Assembly (NCBI GenBank): GCA_016647705.1
Contig: CM028330.1
Location: forward strand, 46,590,397 to 46,654,396
Length of the DNA: 64,000 nucleotides
DNA from: Eucommia ulmoides
Taxonomy: Eukaryota; Streptophyta; Magnoliopsida; Garryales; Eucommiaceae
Reading direction: 5' to 3'
This document shows positions 24,307 to 35,664 of this stretch, in pieces. Position 1 is the first letter of the stretch, and each line of letters opens with the position of its first letter. The notes under the pieces are model-generated. The model saw nothing but the letters and a program-made list of their open reading frames with translations, did not search any database and was not told the origin of the DNA. Made by a program: the position numbers and the translations under genes.

Positions 24307-24392
<86 letters not shown>

Positions 24393-24693
24393 TTATATAA
24401 AAAAATCTTTTATTCTAATTACTCTTTTCTCCCCCAAATTTCTTTAATTCCTTATTTTAGCCCAATTCACCATTTATAGTTTTCTTCAAATTGTAATTTC
24501 ACCCCTAAAAGTTTAAATGGTATCAATTGAAAGACAATTTGAATCCTAAATGTTAGATTTAATGTATACAAATTTACAATTCGCCCCCTAAACTTTTAAT
24601 TCAGATAATAATTAATTCAATTCTACCCCATATTTTTTCCAATTGCTCTAAAATGCAACTGAAATGACGTACGTGTTAAATCGGGCTCTTACA
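21794..24693 (-). repeat. 5' LTR of the chromovirus (2,900 bp)
   Basis: It begins TGTCACAACCCGTCCCGG and ends ATCGGGCTCTTACA, next to the right TSD ATACC. It carries the hairpin cluster at about 22432-22570 and an expanded (AT)n tract at 24308-24391. Open frames at 23384-24479, including Tyr-Ile repeats from (AT)n, are not genes. Confidence 0.9.
24308..24391. repeat. (AT)n microsatellite inside the 5' LTR
   Basis: About 84 bp of AT dinucleotide at the place where the partner LTR has only about 15 bp. Since LTRs are identical at insertion, the tract changed length after insertion in one or both LTRs. Confidence 0.95.
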
Positions 24694-24902
24694 ATACCAC
24701 CATTAAAATAACAATACATTAAATCCCAAAAGCTCTGTTAAGTCTCACAAAAAGCTATAGACCCCAAAAAAAAATAAAAATCATCGTGCACTATAGAAGA
24801 TTTGGATTTTTATATGAATAATTCATTTCAAGAAAAGTTTGATACACCACGGAGTTACCTCCAGGATGGAGCTTTTGGTTGAAAGAATAATTCCACTAAT
24901 AG

Positions 24903-25247
24903 ATGAAGATTTGTGAACTTCCAAAGATAGAAGTCAGCATACATCGTTCAAGCCACAACACCAAGGAACAAAGATGTAGGTTTCTTTTTTCTAATAGTAA
25001 TTTGACTCTCAAAATCCAAGAAATAGACACAGGTTGTTTAAATACTGACATTCAAAGAGAAAAAATACTTGAATCAAAGACCAAATGGAAAAGAGGAGGT
25101 TCACCATCCCAATTCCAAACAATTAATCTACAAAGCCTTGGTACCACTTGTAAATCATTCTACCAATTCCGTCTAGACTTAAATAAAGATTATGTAGCCT
25201 GGGTATTGAACCAATGGGCAAATCTTAGGATTGATTTCTTTCTATAA
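24903..25247 (+). CDS. Unassigned 114-codon reading frame, probably a fragment
   Basis: I do not recognise this protein. The frame is open for 114 codons from ATG to TAA and has balanced, protein-like composition, unlike the surrounding low-complexity frames. Its C-terminal half reads KTKWKRGGSPSQFQTINLQS, then LGTTCKSFYQFRLDL and WVLNQWANLRIDFFL, which looks like a piece of a conserved fold. No signal peptide or membrane segment is seen. It sits 200 bp right of the chromovirus TSD and left of Tat-type untranslated repeats, so it most likely belongs to an older mobile element. Other frames just upstream (24780-24900) may continue it through a frameshift. Confidence 0.35.
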   Translation: MKICELPKIEVSIHRSSHNTKEQRCRFLFSNSNLTLKIQEIDTGCLNTDIQREKILESKTKWKRGGSPSQFQTINLQSLGTTCKSFYQFRLDLNKDYVAWVLNQWANLRIDFFL

Positions 25248-25257
25248 AAATCATTTC

Positions 25258-26821
25258 CGTAACCAACGATAAATACGCCGGTAAACGTGTTTAGGGATTC
25301 ACAATAATGATCCCGAATTTATTTTTCATTACCTTTGATGAAATAGAAAGACGAACCGACTTAGCTTCTCGTTACAATGGCTAATCAGTCTCCTCCTCAG
25401 CCCCCAGGCTAAGGAATATTTTACACCGGTGATGTTCATAATCTCCTGACAAGATGTGTCGGATTAGATTCCTTACAGAACTTATCCAATTGTTGTGCCA
25501 TTAGAGACTGGGGCACATTTCATCGTATTTGGGATTTTCTATCAGAATCTGCGTTTGTTTTCATCACGGGACATAAAATTAATACCATGATAAATAAGAA
25601 CAAAATGAAATCAAACAACGTTTTGACATAATTCATGATCTAGAAAATCAAAGTACGTAGGCAACCTTTGTAGGTTCGGTCAACAATATGAAAAAATATT
25701 AAAATTATCACAACGAGGGCCAAACTATGTTACGACTTGATTCATAACCTAGGAAATCATGGTATATAGAAAACTGAGGGGGTTTCGGTCATCTAACGGT
25801 TATTGTCTGAAACAACGACATAATGTGATAAAAGACAAAAAGTAACCCAACGAGGTTTTTAGTCTCAATCGGATATTAAAAAACATGCACTTGGTTCGGG
25901 ATACATAAGCAACCCATTTGGGTTCTATTACATTCTCCTGAATACCCAAGACATCTTCTTGTGCCTCAGCCCAGGTTTTGTTTGTTGCAATTCTTTGATA
26001 AGATTCGCCCTAGCTAAGGATGGGGAAAATTTAAGAATTGAAATCCATAATCCACAAAAAAACAAGCATCACTAAGCCCTAATCTAGGACTGGTGCACAT
26101 TTTATCCGAGGTAAATTCTCACGGGAAGTTTTCTAGTCCTCGTCGAAAGTCCTAGGTGGGATGTGGCTATGAAACTCCACTAAGTGTCGAGTTTTCTTGA
26201 GGGTTTTCTTAGGTAAGAATCCTCTCAGTCATTTTCAATCATGTACTGATATGATAACCCAAGAATCGATTTCTCTAACCAAGAACCCTTTCCATCAAAT
26301 ATTAATTTACATTAAAGTGTTAGAACTACATTTGACCCGATTCTTAGCAATTTGAGATATGTAGAAAAACCTTATGCGGGTACGGTCAAAACAAAACCAA
26401 ATCTTGAACTACGTAATGGCTTGATTCTTAGGAAGTCTAAGATACGTAGGTGCCCCAATGGGGTTGGGTCAAGCCAGGTTAAAATAAATAAATATTTAAT
26501 TTACTATTTTCTTGTCAGCTTCAGTCTGAGACAGAGAATCAGTCTCAGATAGATAAGACACCATAGAATTGGTTTCTCTAACCTAGAACCTTTCCACCCA
26601 ATATTGATTTACTTTTCTTATTAGAACGGCATTTTTCCTGATTCTCAGTAATTTGAGATATGTAGGAAATCCCCTAAGTGGGTACGGTCATAACCAAGAG
26701 TTGGCGATAAGTCGGAATCTCTAAATACGATGGCGTAATCCTCTAGGACTGATTAATTAACCCTCCATTGAGAAGAATCCTTATTCTTTGGGTAGGAATG
26801 TAGTATTCCTACCGTATCCCT
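25258..26821 (+). other. Tat-type untranslated region with dispersed ~65-bp motifs
   Basis: No gene is seen. At least five copies of the ~65-bp motif occur at about 25630-25684, 25731-25797, 26321-26390, 26404-26470 and 26621-26690. The consensus is roughly GAACTACGT, four bases, CTTGATTCTTAG, then GAGATACGTAGG and GTGGGTACGGTCA. They precede a 57-62 bp tandem array and the PPT/3' LTR at 27543, so they lie in the 3' untranslated part of a truncated element. Confidence 0.6.
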
Positions 26822-27410
26822 ATAGATGATGTATTGAGTCCAAAGTATTCTCTTTCCTAGGAAGCTGTGGAGATGGCGATGAGTCGTCATTCTCCATATG
26901 CTACGACGTAATCCTCTAGGACTGGGTAATTAACCTTTATTTAAGGAGATTCCTTATGCATTAGGAAAGAATTTAGTTTTCTTAAAGAATGATGCAGTGA
27001 GTCCAAAGTATTTGCTTTCCTAGGAAGCTACTGTAACCCTAGTAATGATACAATGAGTCCAAAGTATTCGCTTTCCTAGGAAGTTACTTTTTTTGTGTTC
27101 CCTAAGGATGATGTAGCGAGTTCCAACTATTCTCTTTCCTTAAGAGGTTACTATATTTGCTAGTGATGATGTAGCGAGTCCAAAGTATTCGCTTTCCTAG
27201 GTTGTTATTTTTGTGTTCCCTAATGTTGATGCAGCAAGTCCCAATTATTCGTTTTCCTAAGGAGGTTACTGTATTCCCTAGTGACGATGCAGCGAGTCCA
27301 AAGTATTCTTTTTCCTAGGAGGTTACTGTGTTCCCTAAGGACGATATAGCAAATCCCAAGTACTCACTTTCCTGAGGACTTTACTGTTTTCCTAGTGTAG
27401 ATGTAGCAAT
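26822..27410 (+). repeat. 57-62 bp tandem repeat before the PPT
   Basis: About nine or ten copies of a unit built on GATGTAGCGAGTCCAAAGTA then TTCGCTTTCCTAGGAGGTTA and CTGTGTTCCCTA. Alternating variants (GTCCAAAGTATT and GTCCCAATTATT) suggest a two-unit higher-order pattern. Such arrays between pol and the 3' LTR are known in large Tat/Ogre-type elements. Confidence 0.85.
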
Positions 27411-27525
27411 GTTCAGGAATGTTCCTGACTTTTCTTAGTTAATTTAAATTTCTTGTCTTTACTTTTCATGTCTCGTGGAATAAAATATTTGTGTCTCCTT
27501 TTTTGTCATTATGAGTAAACTCTCA

Positions 27526-27542
27526 TGACAAAGAGGAGTAGT
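27526..27542 (+). other. Polypurine tract of the truncated Tat-like element
   Basis: ACAAAGAGGAGTAGT lies directly before the LTR start TGTAGACACCGCATTTGG. Confidence 0.65.
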
Positions 27543-27661
27543 TGTAGACACCGCATTTGGTTCTGTCCATTTAAGTCTCAGATCTAAAGTGCAAGTTCGG
27601 ATAAACTTTAAACTAAAGCTTAAAGGGAACAAATTTGTTCCTTCTATTATATTGGATACTA

Positions 27662-27710
<49 letters not shown>

Positions 27711-30680
27711 AAATTATCAATTTGATTGAATTCAGTATAAGTAAGAGTTTTAGGTCAATCTCAAAATTTTTAAAGTTAATGGGGACTAAAATGACAATAT
27801 TAAAAGTATATTTTTGATGAAAATCACTTTTCATAGGATTAAATTAGTTACTACCCTTTTTAACTTAAGGAAATTTCACCAATTATCTTTGTTTTCTGTT
27901 TTGACCCCTCAAACTTTTACTATCATCTGTTTCGTCTAATTGAAACCAAAAACATTTCTTTAATTTTTTTTTTTTTAAACACTAATCTCTAAAAAAATAA
28001 ATCCAAATCCTTGATTAGGCCAAGAATCTACCAGGACAACTTAGTTACTTAAAGTAACTAATGCCTAAAAACATAGTTCGAAACCAAACAAACTGGTTTT
28101 CATCATGTCAAGCATTCAAGACCCATCAAATCATGATCTAATAAAGCATTTAAAGCCTCATTAATGGGAGATTTTGTGAATAGTTTCTAGCAAATAACTT
28201 GATGGCAACTTAGTTACATGGAAGTAACTAATGGTTACAAAACTAACTGGATTAGTTTCCATCACAGCAAGGCATTTAAGACCCATCAAGTCATAGAATT
28301 TAATTCAATGTATGAATTTAATGGCATTAAATAGAAGATATATTTTTACCAAAACATTTTAAAGGCGTACTAGTTACTTGAAAGTAACTAGCAGTTATAA
28401 AGCTAATCGGACCAATTTCCATCACTTCGAAGCACTAAATTCCCTTCAAATCAAGGTCAAGTCATTGAATTAAATATTTTGAATGGCCATTAATGACTCC
28501 ATTCAATGTATGCACTAATGGGCATTTAATGGAGAATATATTTTCTAACCGAAAATCAAGTCAAGTAACTAGATTACTACGAGTAACTAATACTTACCAA
28601 ACAAACCAAACCAAAATCCATCAAATCGACATTAAATAGGCATTTAATGGCACATGTAAAAGCATTAAATGATCATTAAATGCAAAGATATTGCAAACAT
28701 CATGTGATCATTACCAAAACCGAATGATTACCTAGGAAATCTAGGTAAGTCTTCATCACATGACTCTAACCCTAGCATTATATGACATTAAAGGGTTATA
28801 GCCAGCATTAACATACCATGTTTAGCAGACTAGGGAAGCTTGCGCATTCTGCAATGTGCAGGGTACCCTGTGCCTACAAATACCAGGCTGTTTTCATTTA
28901 GAAACAAACTCGAACACTTCCCTTCTTTCTCTAGGCTCGAATTTCTCTCTCGGATCCCGGGATTTCCTAAGATTTACACTCCATAAACACACTTAAATCT
29001 TGCAAAAAAAAAAAAAAAGAAGCTCCAAAGAGGTGTTCTTGAGACTCTTAAAACAAAATCTCAAGATATTGTTGAGGAACAACTGATAAGAACTAAAAAG
29101 ATCAAAGAATAAGAAGAATGAAAAATACTTAGGGAAAGACTACTCCCCTAAGTTAGGTAAGTCCTCCTAAACTCCTTTTTGATTCTGTTTAAATACTTTT
29201 ATATTACTTGTATATAGTATATTTAGGTAATTCTTAGAGGCTTAAATCATGTACATAGTGTAAATATCATAGTTCGTGTCAAGAACATCAAGAATATAAT
29301 GATTTGTACATTGCATTTTAGGCTCTATCAAGAACACATGAAACCGAACTTCAATGAACCTAAAACAAACTTCTGATGAAGGACTACTAACTACTAACTA
29401 CTAACTACCAACAACTAACACTTACTTTTTTTGCACTAGCCTAGATCACAGCTTGGCACTAAGTCTCAGGCTTGCGGATTAACACCCTATATATGTACTA
29501 GCACATTTAGACCCCTTGTGGCTAAAATTTGGATTAAATAGAAGACCTCTATTCTTTCGGGGATAAGTGTGCACCTTCTTGATACCCGTTTCCTTCTTCT
29601 TAGCTACGAGAAGTAGTGACACCTTACACATATTACTCTGTCAAGACCCTTGTGGCTAAAAAGTCAGAATAAATGGAAGACATCTATTCCTTCGGGAATA
29701 AGTGTGCACCTTCTCAGAAACGTTTATGTCTTCTTAGTTACGAGTAGAAATGATACATATATTATGTATTTTCTTATCTTTTGGACTAATAAAGTAAACC
29801 TTAATACTAAATTTTTCTAAGCAAGTAAGTTCAGTTGGAGTGTTTTTGACAAAATCAAACGTGTATATCCACTTACCATATGTGTTATTTTGTTCTTGCC
29901 TTGTCTTAAGTAAACGAAAAAGAAATAAAAAATGAAAATCATCTTGTTAGAGTAAGCTATGTTTTGACCTGATTCTTGGTGAAAACCATGATACGTAGGC
30001 AACCCTATTTAGGTTCGGTCGTTTTGTTTGAATAAAAATCATCTTGTGGTGAACTACGTTTTTACCTGATTCCCTGTGAAGACCCTGTAGGCAACCTTTA
30101 TAGGTTTGATCGTCATTAAAAATAAATAAACTATTTTCATTTGATCTGTTTTATCTATTGATACTTTAAATAAATAAATTTTTCTTGTTTCCATACATAA
30201 AAATGCATAAAAAGACAAACATTGGAAAACGGGAATTATTGTGTTAACCAAAACCGAATAAAATTACTAAGACTATGTTTAAACATAAAGGTTCATTTAG
30301 ACTTAGGTATTGTCTTCGGACGGGTATCTTGGGGTGCCTAACACCTTCCCCGAGTATAACCAACCTTCAAACTTTAAATAAATCTCTAGTAAATACCAAC
30401 TACTTTTGAGTCAAAACTTGGACCATTTTAAATAAAAATTAATTTTCTAAAAATCTCGCTAACGTAGCACACCATTTAACTCAATATTAGGTAGCGACTC
30501 TATTTTTAAATAAATATTGGCCCAAAGAACGTTTTCAAAACTAATGCCCATAAAAACCCTTGAAACTATATTTTCTAAAATGAGCGAATTTTTTAGGATT
30601 TTGAGATGGAGGAAACGAAACCTTGATAGGCTCTTCTTCTCGTTCTCTTTTTTCTTTGTTTCCAAAATTTGGGTGCGTCA
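27543..30680 (+). repeat. 3' LTR of a Tat/Ogre-like element (~3.1 kb)
   Basis: It begins TGTAGACACCGC and ends TTGGGTGCGTCA. The right half is homologous to the fragment at 58882-61214, with an equivalent end GGGTGCGTAA. It is preceded by a PPT and not followed by a PBS, so it is a 3' LTR. It holds a 44-bp poly-A run (27663-27706), two copies of the ~65-bp motif (29960-30026, 30050-30112), repeated CTTAGTTACTTGAAAGTAAC-type segments (about 28040-28600) and TACTAACTACTAACTACTAA at 29390. No TSD can be assigned because the 5' end is lost. It is otherwise non-coding. Confidence 0.72.
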
Positions 30681-31960
30681 CAACTCTTGGATATTTGTTT
30701 TCAAAGCAAGTAAGTCATTCTCAGAAAAGGCCCTCGTCCTAGAAAAATATGTTTTTTTTTATTCTCCTGACACACCAATCAAAGGTGACAACTCCAAATC
30801 TCTTTCAAGAATTGATCCTATTCTCCAAAACCCGCTGCATACAAGTCACCTTTAGAAAAACCAAATAGCCCTCTTTGTTTCAAACAAACACTATTGTGTG
30901 TGTTTCCAAAGTCCCTTATTTTCTTTTGGGTGGGGAACAAAGGAAAAAAACATGCGGGAAACATCCGGGGTATACATCACTGGTCTATATCGTCTCGAAA
31001 TCGATCTTGTGGACATCCTCGAGACCCAGAAATCGATGGTCTGGCTCCGAAACCACTGTTACCTGGTCCGACCATATATAGCCTTTTACTTTGTTTGAAC
31101 TTTCTATTTGAGCCTAATTTGGCATTATATACGTCATCTTTTCCAGCATAACATTCCTCTGTTTTTTAATGGATAGCTGAGCCGATGGGCAAGGTCTTGA
31201 AGTACTCTCATTTACATAATTAAAAACTTGTATCATTTTTTCTTCGTTCGAGGACCAATTTTGATCAAATTGTCGCAAAGTTGTTCCTAATTAGGTAAAA
31301 CCTCATGCATGGTTTCTTTCTCTTCGTCGAGGTTTTCATGCTCATTTCAAGACACTTCTATTTTTAATTGATTCCTAGTCTTTTACATTTTGTCCCATTT
31401 GGCATGTTAGAAAATATATGCAAAGTTATTATTTTGCAACAAGAGTTTGTTTTTTAATTTTTTGGCTTAGAAATTCCAAAAAACTCTTTCTACTTCTTTT
31501 AAATATGATGTAGATAATCTGAGATCCTGCGATTGTGTGAAGACTCTTTGTCTCAATTAAGAGGACTTAGACAAAAAGATTGCATCTTTTGAATCGTCAA
31601 GATGGAAAGGTTAAATGTGGGATGAGGCCACGAGTGTGGAATGAGACTATGATTAAGTTAAACTATTCCTAACAAAGCAATAAAGTATAGGAATTTAAAG
31701 AGCTTTAGCAATGGAGATTGGCGTGAAAACACCAATTAATAGTAAAAGTAAAGAGTTTAAGAAATAGAGAATTGCATAACAACAAACGTAAATAGTTGAA
31801 GGGATAAAACATTGCATTAAAAGTAAATTGACATGGAAATTAAAGAGTTAAGGGACAGACAGATACATTGAAAGTAAATAACAAGAAGGCATTGGGTCTA
31901 CCATTTGGATATCAAGTTACAACTACTCTTACGAGAGGAAAGAAAACAAAATATTTAAAG
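30681..31960. other. No recognisable gene
   Basis: About 1.3 kb between the 3' LTR and the Tat element T1, ending in the T1 left TSD TGACG (31961-31965). Short overlapping + frames at 30517-30855 and 30875-31151 have no recognised motif. Before T1 inserted, this joined 46671 onward. Confidence 0.5.
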
Positions 31961-31965
31961 TGACG

Positions 31966-32612
31966 AGATATGCAAAAACTCTCGCTCACAACTGACATAG
32001 ACGTGGGAGCCTTAATAGGTCGGGTCGGGTCAGTAATCCGACCAAAACTATGCAAACCCGATGTATTGTTTGGGCTGAGCATACTAGGCCCATTGGAGAA
32101 AGACCATAACAGTCCACTAAATAAATCAGTTAGCCTCATGAGGAGGCCCATCAGTGGGCAGTCTGAGCCCACAATGATCAAGTCAAAGGATAAATAGGTC
32201 AGCCCATAATAACGTTAACTCCTGTGCTTGCAGACTTTGTAAGCCATTGACTATAACGGCCCACATTTAGTAGAGCATGTTACAGAGATCATCTCCTAGA
32301 TAAATGGAGAAGATCGTGATAATACCATTGAGAGAAGATATGGTAACGGGCGACCTCACCAATGAAACGGAAAAGTTAAATTGAGCCTATATAAGGGGAA
32401 GGTATCATTGTTTATTCTTTACGATTGATCTGATTATTTTAGCTTTATCCATTACCAGATTAACTTATTCTCACACTAGAGATTCTTTGGTCGATACCAC
32501 ACCAGTATCGCCCTTTAGAACTCTATGGTTTTGCAGGTAGGGAGAGGAAAGTAAAGAGTTTTCTAGCACGTGTAGAGCTATTACACGTGCCTGAGAATTC
32601 TTGGCAACATCA
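31966..32612 (+). repeat. 5' LTR of T1 (647 bp)
   Basis: The expected TG start reads AG here (AGATATGC against TGATATGG in the 3' LTR). It ends ACATCA at 32612, before the PBS. It matches 46019-46665 collinearly, with the same length. Confidence 0.9.
32388..32394 (+). promoter_or_regulatory. TATA box of the T1 LTR promoter
   Basis: TATATAA within CCTATATAAGGGGAAGG, about 225 bp before the LTR end. The same motif is in the 3' LTR at 46441-46447. The position fits the U3/R boundary of an LTR promoter. The T2 LTR has TATATAA at 58173-58179. Confidence 0.6.
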
Positions 32613-32613
32613 G

Positions 32614-32632
32614 TTGGCGCTGTCTGTGGGAA
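32614..32632 (+). other. Primer-binding region of T1
   Basis: TTGGCGCTGTCTGTGGGAA directly follows the LTR. TTGGCGCCGTCTGTGGGAA is the characteristic sequence at this place in many Tat elements. T2 has TTTGGAGCCGTCTGTGGAAA at 58306-58325. Confidence 0.8.
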
Positions 32633-34334
32633 GTGCTAACAAAAAGGCTTTCTATCACAACAATAAGGCAACCACGGGCAAGAGGAGCAGCACCAAGCCA
32701 AAGCAGTGACTTGCCACTACTAGTTGACAATGAAGTTCCAGTAGGAATACATGAGCAGGTTCATGTTGATCCTCCACCAGTAATGCAGAGCACAGATGCA
32801 AAGATTGACGCTCTGACTGGAAAATATAAGAGATAGCGGATATGATCAAGTATATGGCAGATATAATCACTAAAAACATATCGTAACCCCCAACCGCTGA
32901 TAACGGTCTGGGAGAAGAAGTAGAGTCTTTAGGGTCTATAGACCCACAACCCCAAGGGAAAGAACTGTCCAAGAAGATACCAACAATCAATAATAGGAGA
33001 GAAGAGTTTTTAGCTAAACTAAGACTGTTGATTCACGTCAGCAGCCCAAAAGCAGGAAGAAGAGCGATCTGTTCCTGGATGAATTGGATACGTTGTTAAA
33101 TGGCTTTGAAATGCCATTCACCTCAAATATCCTACCTGTTCCACTCTCTAAGAGATTCGACCCCACGAAGTTTGAGAAGTATGATGGGAAAGCAAATCCT
33201 GTGGACCACATCCACCAGTTCAAGCATGTCATGAATTTATATAAAGCAAGCGACTTAGCACTTTGCAGGGCTTTCACCAAGACTTTGAAAGGATCTACCC
33301 TAGAGTATTTACATTCGCTTCCATCTAACTCCATCTCATTGTTCAAAGACTTTGGGAAGATGTTCATCAATTGCTTCATAACCTATCAAAGGTTGATGAA
33401 AGAACCTGATTATTTGCAAGCCCTGCGGTAGGAGAAGGAAGAATCTTTGCGCCAGTATGTGAGCCGATTCAATGAAGAGCTGACATGCATTAAGGGGTGT
33501 AATTCAAACCTCATCATCAATGTGTTTACATTGGGATTGCGCTATGGCAGGTTTCAAGACTTTCTTACCAAGAAAAAACCCAAGAGTATATATAAGCTGA
33601 TAGAGAATGCTAAGCCTTACATGAAATTAGAGGACGTTAAACTTACGAAAAAATGAGGGGGATTAACCAAAGATCATCCCAGACTAAGCGAGAAGGACCA
33701 TGGCGGATCAAAGGGAAGTAGCTCAGACAGGTAGAAAGATCGTCCCAATGGGACATGTTCCAGATCGTATACACGTCAGGAGCCAAACCTCCCAAGCCTA
33801 CGGATGCCAATCCCAAGGATTCTACATGAAATTTGGTTGTTTGAGGTAGTCCAGTAGCTTCCCAAGCAACACATCAAATCCAACAAGAAGATTAAGTTAA
33901 AGTACTATGATTTCTATAGGGACCATGGTCATGTTACTAATGACTAATAGGAGCTCAAAAAGGAGATTAAGCGACTAATTGACATGGGTCAATTACGTAG
34001 CTATTTAGAAAAATGCTCAAATGATAGAAAAAGGCCCAAACAGGAAGGTCATCACGAAGAGAAACATGACAAGAAGCGTAAAGAAGATCGTCCTGAAGGT
34101 AATCGTGAAGTTATCTTCATGATAAACACTACTGGGCCTGCAACTGGGGAATCCAACCGTGAGCGAAAGAGGAAGGTTTGTGAGGCAGCACTGGAATGCT
34201 ACCTTGGAGAAATAATATCAACAACCACGAAATCAAAACCGGTCATCACTTTCTTCGATGAGGATTGCAAGGGGATTGTGCAACCCTATGAGGATGTCGT
34301 GTCATCACCCTCTGTATCTCCGGTTTCTAGGTAA
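32633..34334 (+). pseudogene. T1 gag (frameshifts and stops)
   Basis: Gag forms the virus-like particle. Open segments in changing frames cover 32633-32836, 33084-33431, 33447-33656 and 33984-34334. The retrotransposon gag core is clear at 33084-33656: RFDPTKFEKYDGKANPVDHI, FKHVMNLYKASDLALCRAF, RQYVSRFNEEL. Near 33897-33990, KYYDFYRDHGHVTND and ELKKEIKRLI match the gag zinc-knuckle-like step (family KYC-FHRDHGH-T--CWELK--IE-LI), but the first Cys is Tyr here and two stops replace the Cys-Trp. A basic tail follows (KRPKQEGHHEEKHDKKRKED). An in-frame stop at 33429-33431 splits the core. Confidence 0.88.
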
Positions 34335-34336
34335 GA

Positions 34337-34738
34337 TGGATTATGGTTGATACTAGTAGTTCTGCTAATATTATTTTTGTGGACACGTTGAAGCAAATGG
34401 GAGTGAGCAGTTTAGACGTTAGTTCAACCCAGACTGTCATAGTGGGTTTTAATGGGAACCTCAGCTCTCCAAGAGGGAAGATCGCCCTGTCAGTCATTGA
34501 GAACAAGGAGGAAAGAGGGTATATAGGGGTCATAGGGTTCTATGTGATAGACTCTTCCTCACCCTACAATGAAATTTTGGGGCGACCATGGCTATATGCG
34601 ATAAAGGCGATAGTATCAATATATCACCAGTACATCAAATACGTGAATGATGGCTTGGTGGTAGTAATACAAGGTGACTGGGTGGCATTGAGGCAATGCT
34701 TCGCAATAGCCATAAAGGGAATGAATAAGGCCTTATAG
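34337..34738 (+). pseudogene. T1 aspartic protease
   Basis: The retropepsin domain cleaves the polyprotein. The active-site motif reads VDTSSSANIIF, where the family has VDTGSSADIL. The catalytic Asp is kept, but the following Gly is Ser. Downstream landmarks VGFNGNLSSPRGKIALSV and YNEILGRPWL (flap and ILGR-type end) are intact. The frame is open for about 130 codons and stops at 34736-34738, before the RT. Confidence 0.88.
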
Positions 34739-34968
34739 CAATTAAAATTGGAGTAGGAAGCAACTCTACCAAACACCTCAACTCATGAGATCAATGATTT
34801 CAGAGAACACCCTAGCGTTCTCCAACCTACTGCGCAAATATGGGGCATTACCTTTAATAAAGACGCTCAGAAGTTGCTGAGAGGGGATCCCTGAGCCAGA
34901 TTGAGACAAAGGAGATCAAGAAGCTACTTGAAGATAACATAGATATTTTTTACTAGTCTTCAGAAGAT

Positions 34969-35664
34969 ATGAAAGGCATCAGCCCCCATGTGGCTGTCCA
35001 CTACCTTGATATCTCCCGATCTTATTCTCCAGTCAGGCAGAAGAGGAGAATATTCAGTCTTGAAAAAGAAGAGGTGATCGAAGTTGAGGTGAAGAGGTTG
35101 CTCTCAATTGGTCACATAAGGGAAGTGATATACCCAAAATGGCTAGCCAATCCAGTCCTTATCAAGAAGAAGAATGGAAAGTAGAGAATGTGCATGGACT
35201 TTACTGACCTTAACCAAGTGTGCCCAAAGGACTGTTACCCAATGTCGAAGATAGATCAAATGGTGGACGCAGCGGCTAGGCATCAACGGCTGATCATGAT
35301 GAATGCATATGTAGGCTACAATAAAATTCGCATAGATAAGCAAGATGAGAAAGGTACAACTTTTATTACTCCAAGAGGTACTTACTGTTACAAAGTAATG
35401 CCTCTTGGTTTGAGAAATACAGGAGCAACCTATCAACGGTTGGTGAACTGTATGTTCAAAGTTCATATTGGAACAATTATGGAGGTCTACATAGACGATA
35501 TGCTAGTCAAAATATCTAAGAAGGATGACCATTTGATATATTTAACAGAGGCTTTTTCCATATTAAGGAAGTTCAACATGAAGTTAAACTTAGAAAAATG
35601 TGTTTTTGGTTTCCATCCGGTAAATTTCTGGGTTTCGTTATGTACCAGACTGGCATCACAGTAG
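34969..35664 (+). pseudogene. T1 reverse transcriptase
   Basis: RT copies the element RNA into DNA. Landmarks in order: KRRIFSLEKEEVIEVEVKRL, PKWLANPVLIKKKNGK then a stop (35182-35184) where the family has W, MCMDFTDLNQVCPKDCYP, MMNAYVGYNKI, PLGLRNTGATYQRLVN and MEVYIDDMLVK. The YxDD box is intact (YIDD). The first catalytic Asp of the family MDA-SGYNQI motif is Asn here (codon 35302-35304), so the enzyme would be dead even without the stop. The frame shifts after KCVFGFHPV near 35625; the continuation VDLGQIEAI is in the next frame. Confidence 0.92.

Larger units (their letters stand above)
15035..24693 (-). mobile_element. Full-length Tekay/Del-type chromovirus (9,659 bp)
   Basis: The LTRs (15035-17859 and 21794-24693) flank a 3,934-bp internal region. 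The element is bounded by a perfect 5-bp TSD, ATACC (15030-15034 and 24694-24698). On the minus strand the order is LTR, tRNA-Met-type PBS, a gag zinc-knuckle trace, RT remnant, integrase core fragment, integrase C-terminal trace, chromodomain, PPT (AGGGAGAAAGGG) and LTR. The internal region is short for the lineage and full of stops. The LTRs look only about 3-4% different over the first 138 bp, excluding the AT tract, so the internal decay appears older than this insertion. Confidence 0.88.

Noticed and set aside
24246..24447. Frames containing long Tyr-Ile runs
   Set aside because: Translation of the (AT)n microsatellite.
27613..27834. Poly-Lys and poly-Phe frames
   Set aside because: Translation of the 44-bp poly-A run within the LTR.
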